Assembly: GCF_000763495.1 (NCBI RefSeq)
Contig: NZ_CP009576.1
Coordinates: forward strand, 2,709,001-2,773,000
From: Listeria ivanovii subsp. londoniensis
Lineage (GTDB): Bacteria > Bacillota > Bacilli > Lactobacillales > Listeriaceae
Direction of reading: 5' to 3'
DNA length: 64,000 bases
In this document: positions 19,280 through 27,778 of the stretch, in pieces
Layout of the letters: each line of letters begins with the position of its first letter
Numbering within the stretch: position 1 is the stretch's first letter
Made by a program: the position numbers and the translations under genes
The notes under the pieces: generated by a model
What the model was told of the DNA's origin: nothing
Databases searched by the model: none
What the model saw: the letters and a program-made list of their open reading frames with translations, nothing else

Positions 19280-19320
19280 TAAAACACCAATGCTGCTTCC
19301 AAAAAAACAACACTGGTGTC
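19280..19320 (-). terminator. Terminator after minJ
   Basis: Minus-strand stem GACACCAGTG against CATTGGTGTT with an 18-nt loop, followed by T-rich sequence. It separates minJ from phoPR. Confidence 0.6.
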
Positions 19321-19326
19321 TAATAA

Positions 19327-20502
19327 TTATCTTGGTTCGACTAAAAGCAAACCTAACTCGAATGATTCATTCTCATAAAGTGCTGTTTGTTCAAAACGTG
19401 GTTCACCATTATTATCAATCACTTTAATTTTACAAAATGCACGGTTTAAATTAAGCGCATCATATAGCCCTTCGCGTGTATGAATTGGTTGTCCGTTCAC
19501 TTCTGTAATTTTCTCACCAGCTTTTAAATTTAAACGTGCAGATGGAGTTGCCTCACGTGCACCAAGAACTACGATTCCCCCCGGTTGCGGACCAAACTTT
19601 TTCGGCAAGAGTTGTTCTGAGCGATAATGGCGATAGGAAATCCAAAATCTGCCAATGACAGCAAGCATAAAGGCAAACAACGTCAGCACTGGCATCACAA
19701 TTCCAAGAAGCCCAGCAACAGCAATAATCGTTGCAAGTGTAGTAACTTGTACAGCAATTTTCCGGCTAGCCTCTTCCGGAAGTTGTGCTTGAACTCGTTG
19801 TTGGAAGCCAATAAACAGTGGCAAAATAATGAATGAATACGAATGTGCGCCAATTGTAAAAACTGGCCACCATTCAAATATTTTTATGAAAACATCCCCC
19901 GGTATAAAGACAACTAATGGAACAAACCATAATTTTCTTAATTGAAATGAACCAACTAGTTTCCCCCGTTTACTTTTTCTAAGCGATGGTGCTGGGTTGT
20001 TTGCACTCGTATGTTGAATAAGAAAAGCTTCTACAAACAGCAATATCGCCAATAAAAATGTCATCGAAATCATAAAATTATCAATAAATACCGCATCATA
20101 TCCAAATGCTTCATTGGTAAAAGGAGCTAAATTAATATCAAAATAATAACAGAAATAGAAGGCTAAACTAGTAATCCCAATAGTGAAGGCCGTAGAACTA
20201 AGTCGAAACATCCCAGCAATCAGTAAGAAACAAACTACGGTATTAAAAATCGCAACCCATTCTAGTGTTACACTAAAACCAATTACCGTAGTAACAATTG
20301 ATAGACATAGACCGAATAATAGCCCGATCCCAAAGAAGTTTTTTAATTCCAGCCACGGCGAGTAAACGCGAACACTAAATGATTTCCGCTCCCATTTTAC
20401 TCTGTTAAATCCAGCAATTATCACTAAAATAATTCCTACATAAAGTGCTGGTTGTAGAAACAATCTTCCTATTCCTTTAAGTATTTCCATAAAAATATCC
20501 AT
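19327..20502 (-). CDS. minJ: PDZ-domain division topology protein MinJ
   Basis: Polytopic membrane protein of 391 residues with about seven or eight hydrophobic helices and a C-terminal cytoplasmic PDZ domain (about 310–385) containing SARLNLKAGEKITEVNGQPI. This architecture and the position near ftsEX and a CwlO-like hydrolase match B. subtilis MinJ (YvjD), which bridges DivIVA to MinCD and FtsL to keep septa away from poles and used septa. It lacks the serine-protease domain of CtpB/HtrA-type PDZ proteins. Two start codons four residues apart are possible. cls lies 29 bp upstream in the same direction, so they are probably co-transcribed. Confidence 0.8.
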   Translation of the reverse strand: MDIFMEILKGIGRLFLQPALYVGIILVIIAGFNRVKWERKSFSVRVYSPWLELKNFFGIGLLFGLCLSIVTTVIGFSVTLEWVAIFNTVVCFLLIAGMFRLSSTAFTIGITSLAFYFCYYFDINLAPFTNEAFGYDAVFIDNFMISMTFLLAILLFVEAFLIQHTSANNPAPSLRKSKRGKLVGSFQLRKLWFVPLVVFIPGDVFIKIFEWWPVFTIGAHSYSFIILPLFIGFQQRVQAQLPEEASRKIAVQVTTLATIIAVAGLLGIVMPVLTLFAFMLAVIGRFWISYRHYRSEQLLPKKFGPQPGGIVVLGAREATPSARLNLKAGEKITEVNGQPIHTREGLYDALNLNRAFCKIKVIDNNGEPRFEQTALYENESFELGLLLVEPR

Positions 20503-20531
20503 GATCTACACCAGCCTTTTCCAAATTACTT

Positions 20532-21980
20532 CTACAATATAGGCGATAAAAGTCGACTTACCGCTTCTTTAAATTTAATCCATATGGACCTTTTTGCATA
20601 TAATTCAGGTGTCAGTTGATACGATTTTAAAATGTCCTCTAAAAAAGCATCTTCTAGTTTTTGCACCATTTTCTTTTCATAAATAAATGCATTGACTTCA
20701 AAGTTAAGACGGAAGCTGCGGAAGTCCATGTTCGCAGTCCCTACAGAAGCAATTTCTCCGTCAACAATCAATGTTTTTGCATGAATGAACCCATTATCAT
20801 AAATGAATATTTTTGCTCCTGTTTCCATTAATTCACCGGCGTAGTTAGTTGTTGCTCGGTAGACAAACGCATGGTCAGGTTTATTAGGAATCATCACACG
20901 AACATCCACTCCAGAAAGCGCCGCAATTTTGATGGCTTCAAGCAAACTCGCATCTGGAATAAAATAAGGAGATTGTAAGTATATTGTTTTTTTTGCTGCG
21001 TTAATCATTTTAATGTAGCCATTCTTAATTTGTTGCCATTCAGAATCTGGACCACTAGATACGATTTGCATGCTAGTATGCCCTTTCCCATGAAATGTCG
21101 GGAAATATCTTGCTTTGTAATCAATTTTATTCGTGGCAGATGCAGAATTCCAGTCCATAATAAAACGAGTTTGCATTGCATAAACTGCCTTGCCATGCAC
21201 ACGAAGATGCGTATCACGCCAGTAACCGAATTTTTTGGACAAACCTAAATATTCATCACCAATGTTGAAGCCACCAATATAACCAATATCACCATCTATG
21301 ATTGCTAACTTTCGATGATTCCGATAGTTAAGTCGGAAATTAATGAGCGGCAACTTTGATGGGAAAAACGGCCTAACAAATCCACCATTTTCTTCAAACG
21401 TACGGAAAAATGATTTTTTCGTTGTCCGCGAGCCCATTGCATCATAAATTATTTTTACATTCAATCCTTCTGCAGCTTTCCTCTCTAACACTCGCATCAA
21501 TCGATTTCCAAGTTCATCGGAATGGAAAATATAATAAATAATATGTATGTGATCTTTCGCTTTTTCTATGTCAGCAATAAGCGCATCAAATTTTTCATAA
21601 CCATCCACATAAAGATCAACTTCATTATCTTGTGTTAAAATCGCCCCATCATTTACAAGTAGTAAGTAAATTAAATCACGATGTTTCTTCACATTTGGAT
21701 CACTAAATGGAAATTCTTTTTGACGAATCATTTCTATTTGGTTTGCCGTTGATTCCTGAATACCGATTTTTTCTTGTCCCTTCCAATCAAAAATCTTCTT
21801 CCCAGATAATTTTCTACCAAAAATCAAGTAAATAATAAACCCAAATATTGGAACAAAAGTTAGGACTAGTAACCATGCCCAAGTTGCCGATGTATCACGT
21901 CTTTCTAAGAATACTGTCATTGCTGCAAAGAATACATTCAAAATTAGTAAAATCACTAATAAATAAGCTAACAGCCCCAT
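20532..21980 (-). CDS. cls: Cardiolipin synthase
   Basis: Phospholipase-D-family membrane enzyme that makes cardiolipin from two phosphatidylglycerols. The 482 residues have two N-terminal membrane helices (about 1–22 and 32–52), then two PLD domains with HKD motifs HRKLAIIDGDIGYIGG (near residue 220) and HAKTLIVDGEIASVG (near residue 398). I used the ATG at 21980 with GGGGG 8 nt before it; an upstream in-frame TTG at 22004 lacks such a site and would place charged residues before the signal anchor. Length is typical for bacterial Cls. Confidence 0.94.
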   Translation of the reverse strand: MGLLAYLLVILLILNVFFAAMTVFLERRDTSATWAWLLVLTFVPIFGFIIYLIFGRKLSGKKIFDWKGQEKIGIQESTANQIEMIRQKEFPFSDPNVKKHRDLIYLLLVNDGAILTQDNEVDLYVDGYEKFDALIADIEKAKDHIHIIYYIFHSDELGNRLMRVLERKAAEGLNVKIIYDAMGSRTTKKSFFRTFEENGGFVRPFFPSKLPLINFRLNYRNHRKLAIIDGDIGYIGGFNIGDEYLGLSKKFGYWRDTHLRVHGKAVYAMQTRFIMDWNSASATNKIDYKARYFPTFHGKGHTSMQIVSSGPDSEWQQIKNGYIKMINAAKKTIYLQSPYFIPDASLLEAIKIAALSGVDVRVMIPNKPDHAFVYRATTNYAGELMETGAKIFIYDNGFIHAKTLIVDGEIASVGTANMDFRSFRLNFEVNAFIYEKKMVQKLEDAFLEDILKSYQLTPELYAKRSIWIKFKEAVSRLLSPIL

Positions 21981-22067
21981 TATGTTCCCCCTTTTCCTAC
22001 ACAAACTGATAGTAGTATCATATCATAAAATCATCATTTAGCCTATCACCGTTCGTTTTTTTACAGT

Positions 22068-22100
22068 AAGAAACCACTGACTCTCCATCAGTGGTTTCTT
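22068..22100 (-). terminator. Hairpin after the M23 peptidase gene
   Basis: Perfect 13-bp stem (AAGAAACCACTGA with TCAGTGGTTTCTT, 7-nt loop) just past the stop codon. The T-tract on the minus strand is short, so termination may be partial. Confidence 0.65.
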
Positions 22101-22102
22101 GG

Positions 22103-23425
22103 TTAAATATATGGAGCCGGGTCAATTGGCACACCGTTTTGATGGATTTCAAAATGAAGATGTTGCCCAGTCGATTGTCCAGTTGAACCCATTATGCCAA
22201 TTGGTTGTCCTTGTGAAACTTGTTGACCAGCAACTACTTTCAAACTACCAGCTCGCATGTGTCCGTATAGTGTTTGGAAGCCGTTTCCGTGATCAATTTT
22301 GACGACATAACCATAACCACCAAAGCCACTACCAGATGCACCAAATCCTGAGAAAACAACAGTACCTGATGCTGCGGCTGATACTGTTACTGCCCCACCA
22401 GCTGCAATATCTTGACCTTTATGTGATTCATGCTGACCAGTTACAGGATTAGTACGGTCACTAAATCCAGATGTTAAAATTCCAGACGCTGGTTTAATAA
22501 ATTGTCCCCCACCCGAACTTACATGACTTGGTGCACTGGCTGTTTCGGAGCTTGGCGCTTGGGCAACAGTAGTTTGACTTTGGCTGGATTTTTCGGCTTT
22601 AGCTTTAGCTGTTGCTTCTTGAATTCGTTTTTCTTCTGCTGCTTTAAGTGCTGCTTCTTGTTTAGCTTTTTCTCCAGCAATATTTGATGCCAGTTTTTTC
22701 TCTTCAGCTGTTAGAGAGCCTTGTTCACTAGCTAGTAATGACTGCTCAGTTTTAGTTAAATCTTTTTTGTTAGCAAGCGCCATGACTAGATCATTTTTTT
22801 CTTCTTTTTGACTTTCCATGTTGTTTTTAGAAACTTCTAAATCAACAGCAAGTTCTCTTAAGTTCTCTAATTTTTTTTGGGAACTACCTTCTGCGACCTT
22901 TAATTTATCTTGGTCATCTTTTTGATCTTGCATAATATTTTGGTCAGCGTTTACCATAGCTGATACAACAGTTACACGATCAACAAGTTCTTTAAAGTCA
23001 CCAGCTTCAAAAATCATATCTAAGTAGGCGGTCGCTGTTCCAGATTTTTGAATAGCTCTTGCACGATTATCGAGTACCTCTTGCCGTTCTCTAATATCAT
23101 TTCGCAATTTCTCAATATCTTTTTTTAATTGCTTTAGTTTCTTATTTTCAGACTCGACTTTATTTTCTTGTGCTTTTAACTTCTTATTCGTTTCATCAAT
23201 GCTCTTTAAAAGCGCATCTAATTGTTTAGATGCATCTTGTTCTTCATTTTCTAAATCAGCTATTTCCGAATTTTTCGTATCTATATTTTTATCTATCTCT
23301 GATTTTTTTTGCTCGATTTCATTTTGTCGCTTTTGCATGTCACCAATTGAATCTGCTTGTACACTAAGTGGTGTAGAAACAATTAATAAGCTTAGTATTA
23401 CTAATACCCCATATTTTTTGAACAT
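22103..23425 (-). CDS. Secreted coiled-coil M23 peptidoglycan endopeptidase
   Basis: A 440-residue secreted wall hydrolase. Residues 1–24 are a signal peptide ending near VQADS. About 25–250 form a long coiled coil of the PcsB/CwlO type, including RARAIQKSGTATAYLDMIFE. A Ser/Thr-rich linker follows (about 270–310), then an M23 (LytM) zinc endopeptidase domain with HKGQD near residue 334 and HLHFE near residue 421, so the zinc ligands are intact. It should cut peptide cross-links of peptidoglycan. The neighbouring spl product has the same N-terminal architecture with a different catalytic domain, and ftsEX is just upstream; control by FtsEX is inferred from B. subtilis CwlO and pneumococcal PcsB. 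Confidence 0.88.
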   Translation of the reverse strand: MFKKYGVLVILSLLIVSTPLSVQADSIGDMQKRQNEIEQKKSEIDKNIDTKNSEIADLENEEQDASKQLDALLKSIDETNKKLKAQENKVESENKKLKQLKKDIEKLRNDIRERQEVLDNRARAIQKSGTATAYLDMIFEAGDFKELVDRVTVVSAMVNADQNIMQDQKDDQDKLKVAEGSSQKKLENLRELAVDLEVSKNNMESQKEEKNDLVMALANKKDLTKTEQSLLASEQGSLTAEEKKLASNIAGEKAKQEAALKAAEEKRIQEATAKAKAEKSSQSQTTVAQAPSSETASAPSHVSSGGGQFIKPASGILTSGFSDRTNPVTGQHESHKGQDIAAGGAVTVSAAASGTVVFSGFGASGSGFGGYGYVVKIDHGNGFQTLYGHMRAGSLKVVAGQQVSQGQPIGIMGSTGQSTGQHLHFEIHQNGVPIDPAPYI

Positions 23426-23508
23426 AATAAGCTCCTTTTCTATTTTCGATATTATTAGGAACTTCTTAGTCTGTCATTAAGTTATCCTGTTTATTCCCTT
23501 TACCATAT

Positions 23509-23549
23509 AAAAAAGCACCTTTGCTTATAAACGACAAAGGTGCTTTTTA
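23509..23549 (-). terminator. Terminator after spl
   Basis: Minus-strand stem AAAAGCACCTTTG with CAAAGGTGCTTTT, 11-nt loop, followed by Ts. It is a strong intrinsic terminator just downstream of the spl stop. Confidence 0.9.
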
Positions 23550-23564
23550 ACTTTTCAATAATTA

Positions 23565-24797
23565 TTAAAAGCTAGCTACGCGACCATACCCTACAAGATA
23601 TTTAGCCCAGTAACCACTAGTAATGTTGTCATATTTAACGCCATTGTTTTGCGCATTAATCATTTGACCACCACCAACATAAATCCCAACATGAGCAATT
23701 CCTCCACCATAGTTGAAGAATACTAAGTCACCTGGTTTTGCTTGGCTAGCACTTACTTTAGAAGCTGCTGCATATTGAGCACCAGAAGTTCTTGGAAGAG
23801 AGATACCAGCTGCACGGAAAGCGTAAGAAGTGAATCCAGAGCAATCAAATGCGCTTGGTCCAGTAGCTCCAAGGCTATAAGGTTTGCCAAGTTGCGCTTG
23901 TGCTGCAGAAATCATTGCCGAATATCCGCTACCAGATGGAGCAGGAGTACTTGGTGTTTCGTTACTGCTACTATTGTTATTTGATGAAGTAGATGATGTA
24001 TTTTTACTTGAAGCTTTTGATTCATTAGATGAAGCATTTGCATTAGTTGTTGTTGCTTTTTCTTCTTGACCAACATTAGAAGATGTAGCTTCACGTAATG
24101 CAGTTGCACGAGCTGCTGCTTCTTTCGCTGCTTTATCACGTTCGCTTACTAGGCTAGCTTTTGCATTTTCAGCACTTGCTTGATCAGAAGCTAGTTGAGC
24201 AACGATTGCTTCTTTTTCAGCTTTTTGTGCTTCAATTTTATTTTGTTGTGCTTCATAATCATGGATAGCAGTTGCTTGTTCTTCTTGCTTTTTCTTTACT
24301 GCAGCTTGTTTTGTTTTCAATGCTTTTTCGTCTTTTTGTTGATCATCTAAAATTGATTTATCAGATTCAACTAATTGGTTCACTGCGGAAACACGACCGA
24401 CTAAATCAGAAAGGTTCTCTGCATCTAAAACTACTTCAAGGTATGCGTTCGAGTTAGAAGTTTTTTGCATCGCACGAGCACGATCTTTTAAAACTGATTC
24501 ACGCTCTTTAATACGTTCATTGATATCTTTAATATCTTGGTTAAGTTGTTTTAGTTCTTTGCCTGTTTTATCGAAGTCTGCTTGTAAAGATTTAGCCTTT
24601 TCTTGCGCTTTTTCAAGATCAGCTACCAAACCAGAAAGATCTGATTGTAAATCTGTTTTTTTAGACTTAATGTCATTGATTTTTTTGTCTTGGTTTTGGA
24701 TGTCTGTATTCACGTCTGCAAAAACATTAGTAGTAAAAGCCGGCGTTAAACTGATAACTGCTGCGAGTGAAACCGCAATAAACGTATTCTTTTTCAA
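23565..24797 (-). CDS. spl: NlpC/P60 cell wall hydrolase Spl (P45), CwlO-like
   Basis: Secreted D,L-endopeptidase of 410 residues. It has a signal peptide ending near NVFADV (about residue 28), a coiled-coil PcsB/CwlO domain (about 29–235) with [20 protein letters not shown], a Ser/Asn/Thr-rich linker (about 240–290), and an NlpC/P60 domain with catalytic Cys in [10 protein letters not shown] (near residue 318) and His in [10 protein letters not shown] (near residue 368). It matches Listeria P45/Spl and B. subtilis CwlO. Translation begins at TTG (24797) with AGGAGG 8 nt upstream. ftsE and ftsX lie immediately upstream, the arrangement expected for a hydrolase controlled by that ABC complex. 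Confidence 0.92.
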   Translation of the reverse strand: MKKNTFIAVSLAAVISLTPAFTTNVFADVNTDIQNQDKKINDIKSKKTDLQSDLSGLVADLEKAQEKAKSLQADFDKTGKELKQLNQDIKDINERIKERESVLKDRARAMQKTSNSNAYLEVVLDAENLSDLVGRVSAVNQLVESDKSILDDQQKDEKALKTKQAAVKKKQEEQATAIHDYEAQQNKIEAQKAEKEAIVAQLASDQASAENAKASLVSERDKAAKEAAARATALREATSSNVGQEEKATTTNANASSNESKASSKNTSSTSSNNNSSSNETPSTPAPSGSGYSAMISAAQAQLGKPYSLGATGPSAFDCSGFTSYAFRAAGISLPRTSGAQYAAASKVSASQAKPGDLVFFNYGGGIAHVGIYVGGGQMINAQNNGVKYDNITSGYWAKYLVGYGRVASF

Positions 24798-24810
24798 AAA
24801 GTTTACCTCC

Positions 24811-24831
24811 TAAAAAGCTCCCTAGCTTTTC
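24811..24831 (-). terminator. Small hairpin between ftsX and spl
   Basis: Minus-strand AAAAGCT and AGCTTTT pair with an AGGG loop and run into Ts, ending one base before the AGGAGG of spl. It may partially terminate ftsEX transcripts or sequester the spl ribosome binding site; only seven pairs, mostly A·T. Confidence 0.4.
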
Positions 24832-24867
24832 TTTTAGTTTATTTTTATTTCAAGTGATTTTTAAATG

Positions 24868-25752
24868 TTAGACTTTCAAGAATCTCCGGATAGAGATTAC
24901 GCTACCCCAAATCCCAATCAGTACGCCGATTGCAATAATCAAGCCACTAATTTGATAGGCAAACGGTGTTGGTGGTAAAAGTGAAAGTGAACTAGTCACT
25001 AATTTAGGATTTATCAGATTGTATACATTAACATAGCCTACAAATGTTAACACAACCGGGACAATCGAACCAATCAAGCCTAGCCATGCTCCTTCTAAAA
25101 CGAAAGGCCAGCGTATGAACCAGTTGGTCGCTCCTACCAATTTCATAATTTCAATTTCTCTTCTACGGGAGAAAATCGCAATCTTAATGGTGTTTGATAT
25201 TAAGAACATTGCTGTTAATAACAAACCAATGCTTAGTATGATACCAGCATATCGTCCCCATTTCAATGTATCAAACAACTTATCGACTGTTTTCTCGCCA
25301 TACTCTACATTATCTACGTACTGTAATTTTTCGATTTTCTGAGCAATTGCTTTCGTTTGCGTTGGCTCTTTTGCCTCCACAACGAAAACGTCGTATAGTG
25401 GATTATCTTGTTTAAACAATTCGAAGTTTTTGCCGTATGCACCAACTAATTTCTTCAATTCATCATCCTTTGAAGAAAAAGTGACGCTATCAACTCCATC
25501 AATCTTCTCAATGTTTTTCTCAAGTTCTTGCTGCTGTTTCTTGTCTGCGCTTAGAGAAATATGTACGTTAATTTGTACATTGTTTTCTACATCTGTTGCA
25601 AGCTTGTTCATGTTGATCAATATTGCAAAAAACACGCTGACTAAGATAAGTGTAACTGTTACTGCACTTGCTGCTGCAAAGGTCATCCAACCATTCCGGT
25701 AAAGACTTTTAAAACTTTCTCTTATGTGTCTTCCTATTGTCCTAAATTTCAT
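24868..25752 (-). CDS. ftsX: Division ABC-like permease FtsX
   Basis: Four-helix membrane subunit that passes the ATPase cycle of FtsE to peptidoglycan hydrolases outside the membrane. The 294 residues have a first helix (about 25–50), a large extracellular loop (about 50–165), and three C-terminal helices of the MacB-like permease domain. The start [20 protein letters not shown] is typical for Gram-positive FtsX. I chose the ATG at 25752, 9 nt after AAGGAG; it overlaps the ftsE stop by 11 nt, so the pair is translationally coupled. Confidence 0.95.
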   Translation of the reverse strand: MKFRTIGRHIRESFKSLYRNGWMTFAAASAVTVTLILVSVFFAILINMNKLATDVENNVQINVHISLSADKKQQQELEKNIEKIDGVDSVTFSSKDDELKKLVGAYGKNFELFKQDNPLYDVFVVEAKEPTQTKAIAQKIEKLQYVDNVEYGEKTVDKLFDTLKWGRYAGIILSIGLLLTAMFLISNTIKIAIFSRRREIEIMKLVGATNWFIRWPFVLEGAWLGLIGSIVPVVLTFVGYVNVYNLINPKLVTSSLSLLPPTPFAYQISGLIIAIGVLIGIWGSVISIRRFLKV

Positions 25753-26428
25753 AACCATATTCTCCTTGCTGCTCATCACGAACGATTCGACCATTTTCGA
25801 TAGCTATTACCCGATGCTTCAATGTGTTTACAATTTCTTTATTATGGGTAGCCATTACTATAGTCGTTCCGCGATTGCTTATTTCCTCAAGGATGTTCAT
25901 GATTTCCCATGAAGTATCAGGATCCAGGTTTCCGGTCGGCTCATCTGCTATTAATACTTTAGGCATATTTGCAATGGAGCGGGCAATGGATATCCGCTGT
26001 TGCTCACCACCGGAAAGTTCATCCGGCAACATTCTTACCTTATGCTTAAGGTTGACTAAATCAAGCACTTCCATAACACGTTCTTTAATTACAGACGGCT
26101 CAGTTTCAACCACTTCCATCGCATAAGCAATGTTTTCATACACTGTTTTGCTTTGAAGCAATTTGTAATCTTGGAAAACCACGCCTACGTTACGACGTAA
26201 ATATGGAATTTCTCGATTTTTCATATTGATCAAATCAAATTTGTCTACGATGATTTTGCCTTTCGTTGCTCGTTCTTCTCTGTAAATCATTTTAATAAAG
26301 GTTGATTTACCAGCGCCACTAGGTCCCACAACATAAACAAATTCCCCTTCACCAATGTTAATATTTAATCCATTAGCGGCTGTTATACCATTGGGGTATT
26401 TCTTATACACATCTTCCATTAATATCAT
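25742..26428 (-). CDS. ftsE: Cell division ATP-binding protein FtsE
   Basis: ATPase partner of FtsX on the cytoplasmic face. The 228 residues contain Walker [10 protein letters not shown] (about 34–42), Q-loop VVFQDYKLL, signature [13 protein letters not shown] and Walker [14 protein letters not shown]. In B. subtilis FtsEX is needed to activate CwlO during cell elongation; the adjacent CwlO-like spl gene supports the same role here. The ribosome binding site AAGGTGATAAA precedes the ATG. The leader from the likely promoter is about 100 nt. Confidence 0.96.
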   Translation of the reverse strand: MILMEDVYKKYPNGITAANGLNINIGEGEFVYVVGPSGAGKSTFIKMIYREERATKGKIIVDKFDLINMKNREIPYLRRNVGVVFQDYKLLQSKTVYENIAYAMEVVETEPSVIKERVMEVLDLVNLKHKVRMLPDELSGGEQQRISIARSIANMPKVLIADEPTGNLDPDTSWEIMNILEEISNRGTTIVMATHNKEIVNTLKHRVIAIENGRIVRDEQQGEYGYEI

Positions 26429-26536
26429 TTTATCACCTTACTATGCCTTTCTGCTGAGTTACATTTTAGGTAATGCATGGTAACCATGAAGATGTACTGT
26501 TTGTGGACACAAAATTAAACTCACAACATAAGCTTA

Positions 26537-26545
26537 ATTATACCA
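26537..26545 (-). promoter_or_regulatory. Extended -10 promoter of ftsEX
   Basis: Minus-strand TGGTATAAT: perfect TATAAT (26537–26542) with TG-N extension. The -35 is weak, which is usual for extended -10 promoters. Confidence 0.65.
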
Positions 26546-26679
26546 TGACAGTTTTTCATCTATAGGTTAATTACATTACATTTATATTTCAGGGTATGAC
26601 AATATTTCCATTATTGTAATAGGAATTTCGCTTATAGCCACAATTTCCTTTTTTTAGTTGAATTTGTATTGACAAAAAT

Positions 26680-26704
26680 AAAAAAGCACCGTCATCGGTC
26701 TTTT
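26680..26704 (-). terminator. Terminator-like hairpin in the ftsE upstream region
   Basis: Minus-strand AAAAG-ACCG and CGGT-g-CTTTT pair around an ATGA loop with one bulge, followed by TTTTTTATTTTT. It looks like an intrinsic terminator but follows no gene; it could end a small RNA or read-through from the YitT gene. Confidence 0.5.
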
Positions 26705-26863
26705 CCACTGCTAACATTGTAACTTGTTTTTACCCTAATTAACATTACAGGTAGATTAAAAATCATTACAGTTATCTTCACCGGAATAGACCAATTGTAC
26801 TAAAACACCTTGAACACAACTAATACAGGAAAATTAATTGTCATCAAACTGTCAAAAAAAGCA

Positions 26864-26911
26864 GAAAAAACTACTACACTGAGGCAAAAAAGTCTCCATG
26901 TAGTAGTTTTT
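26864..26911 (-). terminator. Terminator after the YitT-family gene
   Basis: Minus-strand AAACTACTACA pairs perfectly with TGTAGTAGTTT across a 20-nt loop and ends in Ts. It overlaps the end of the gene. Confidence 0.85.
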
Positions 26912-27775
26912 TTAAGATGTAAATCCTTCACCCATAACCTCGCTGGCGCTCATCACAACAACAAATGCTTCTGGATCAATTTCTTTGATAACTTCTTTTA
27001 ATCTTGAAAATTCACTTTGGGCAATTACACATAATAAAATTTGTTTATCATCTTCTGTGTACCCGCCTTTAGCCGAAAGACGTGTGATTCCTCGATCAAT
27101 TTTGAAAAGGATTGCCTGTCTAATTGCCTCTTGGTTTTCAGAAATTATAAATACGGTTTTAGATTGATTTAACCCTACTTGAACTAGGTCAATTGTTTTA
27201 CTTGTAGCAAAAAGACCAATAAGCGCATAAAGCCCAGATTCAATATCAAATACAAACATCGCCGAAATGACGACAAAACCGTCAATTAAAGCTACACAAA
27301 TCCCTAATGTTAAGTGGGAATATTTGTGTAAAATTTGAGCAGCCACATCGGTTCCACCAGTCGAAGCTTTACCACGAAATACTATGCCAAGTCCCATTCC
27401 AACTAGAACACCACCGAACAATGCAGCAACTAATGGCTCGTGCGTCCAAGGCTCTAAATCTTGCGTTAAATAAACAAAAAATGGTAATAACATTGTACCA
27501 ACAAATGTTTTCAAACCAAATTGGTATCCTAAAAAGAATAATCCTGCTAAAAATAGCGGAATATTAAATGCCCACTGAATAAATGCTGGATTCCAACCTG
27601 TTAAATAGTTGATTATAGTACTGATTCCGCTCACGCCACCTGAAGCAACGTGATTGGGTAAAAGTAAGACATTGAAAGCTAGCGCAATTAACGCAGCGCC
27701 GATAATAACATATAAATACTCGATTAATTTTGCCATTGTTGGGGATAGAGGCGTTTTTTTTCGTTTATTTACCAT
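26912..27775 (-). CDS. YitT-family membrane protein with DUF2179 domain
   Basis: A 287-residue membrane protein with five or six hydrophobic helices (about 17–190) of the YitT_membrane family and a soluble C-terminal DUF2179 domain (about 220–280) with TRLSAKGGYTEDDKQILLCV. The Firmicutes have many paralogues of this family; the molecular function is unknown and transport has only been suggested. The ATG is 3 bp after the prfB stop codon, so translation is probably coupled to that of release factor 2. A strong terminator follows. Confidence 0.85.
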   Translation of the reverse strand: MVNKRKKTPLSPTMAKLIEYLYVIIGAALIALAFNVLLLPNHVASGGVSGISTIINYLTGWNPAFIQWAFNIPLFLAGLFFLGYQFGLKTFVGTMLLPFFVYLTQDLEPWTHEPLVAALFGGVLVGMGLGIVFRGKASTGGTDVAAQILHKYSHLTLGICVALIDGFVVISAMFVFDIESGLYALIGLFATSKTIDLVQVGLNQSKTVFIISENQEAIRQAILFKIDRGITRLSAKGGYTEDDKQILLCVIAQSEFSRLKEVIKEIDPEAFVVVMSASEVMGEGFTS

Positions 27776-27778
27776 CTT

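Larger units (their letters stand above)
26429..26911 (-). other. Gene-free region upstream of ftsE
   Basis: AT-rich stretch of 483 bp without a credible ORF. It holds, from the ftsE end outward, an approximately 100-nt leader, an extended -10 promoter at 26537–26545, a terminator-like hairpin at 26680–26704, a zone with repeated CTGTAATG words (about 26735–26775), and the strong terminator of the YitT gene at 26864–26911. The internal hairpin implies that a short transcript may end there. Confidence 0.6.

Noticed and set aside
26735-26775. Two CTGTAATG words as a WalR site upstream of ftsEX
   Set aside because: They are 15 bp apart instead of 5 bp and lie far upstream of the promoter.
27307-27567. 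Plus-strand 86-codon ORF opposite the YitT gene
   Set aside because: Antisense shadow of a well-supported membrane-protein gene with no SD.
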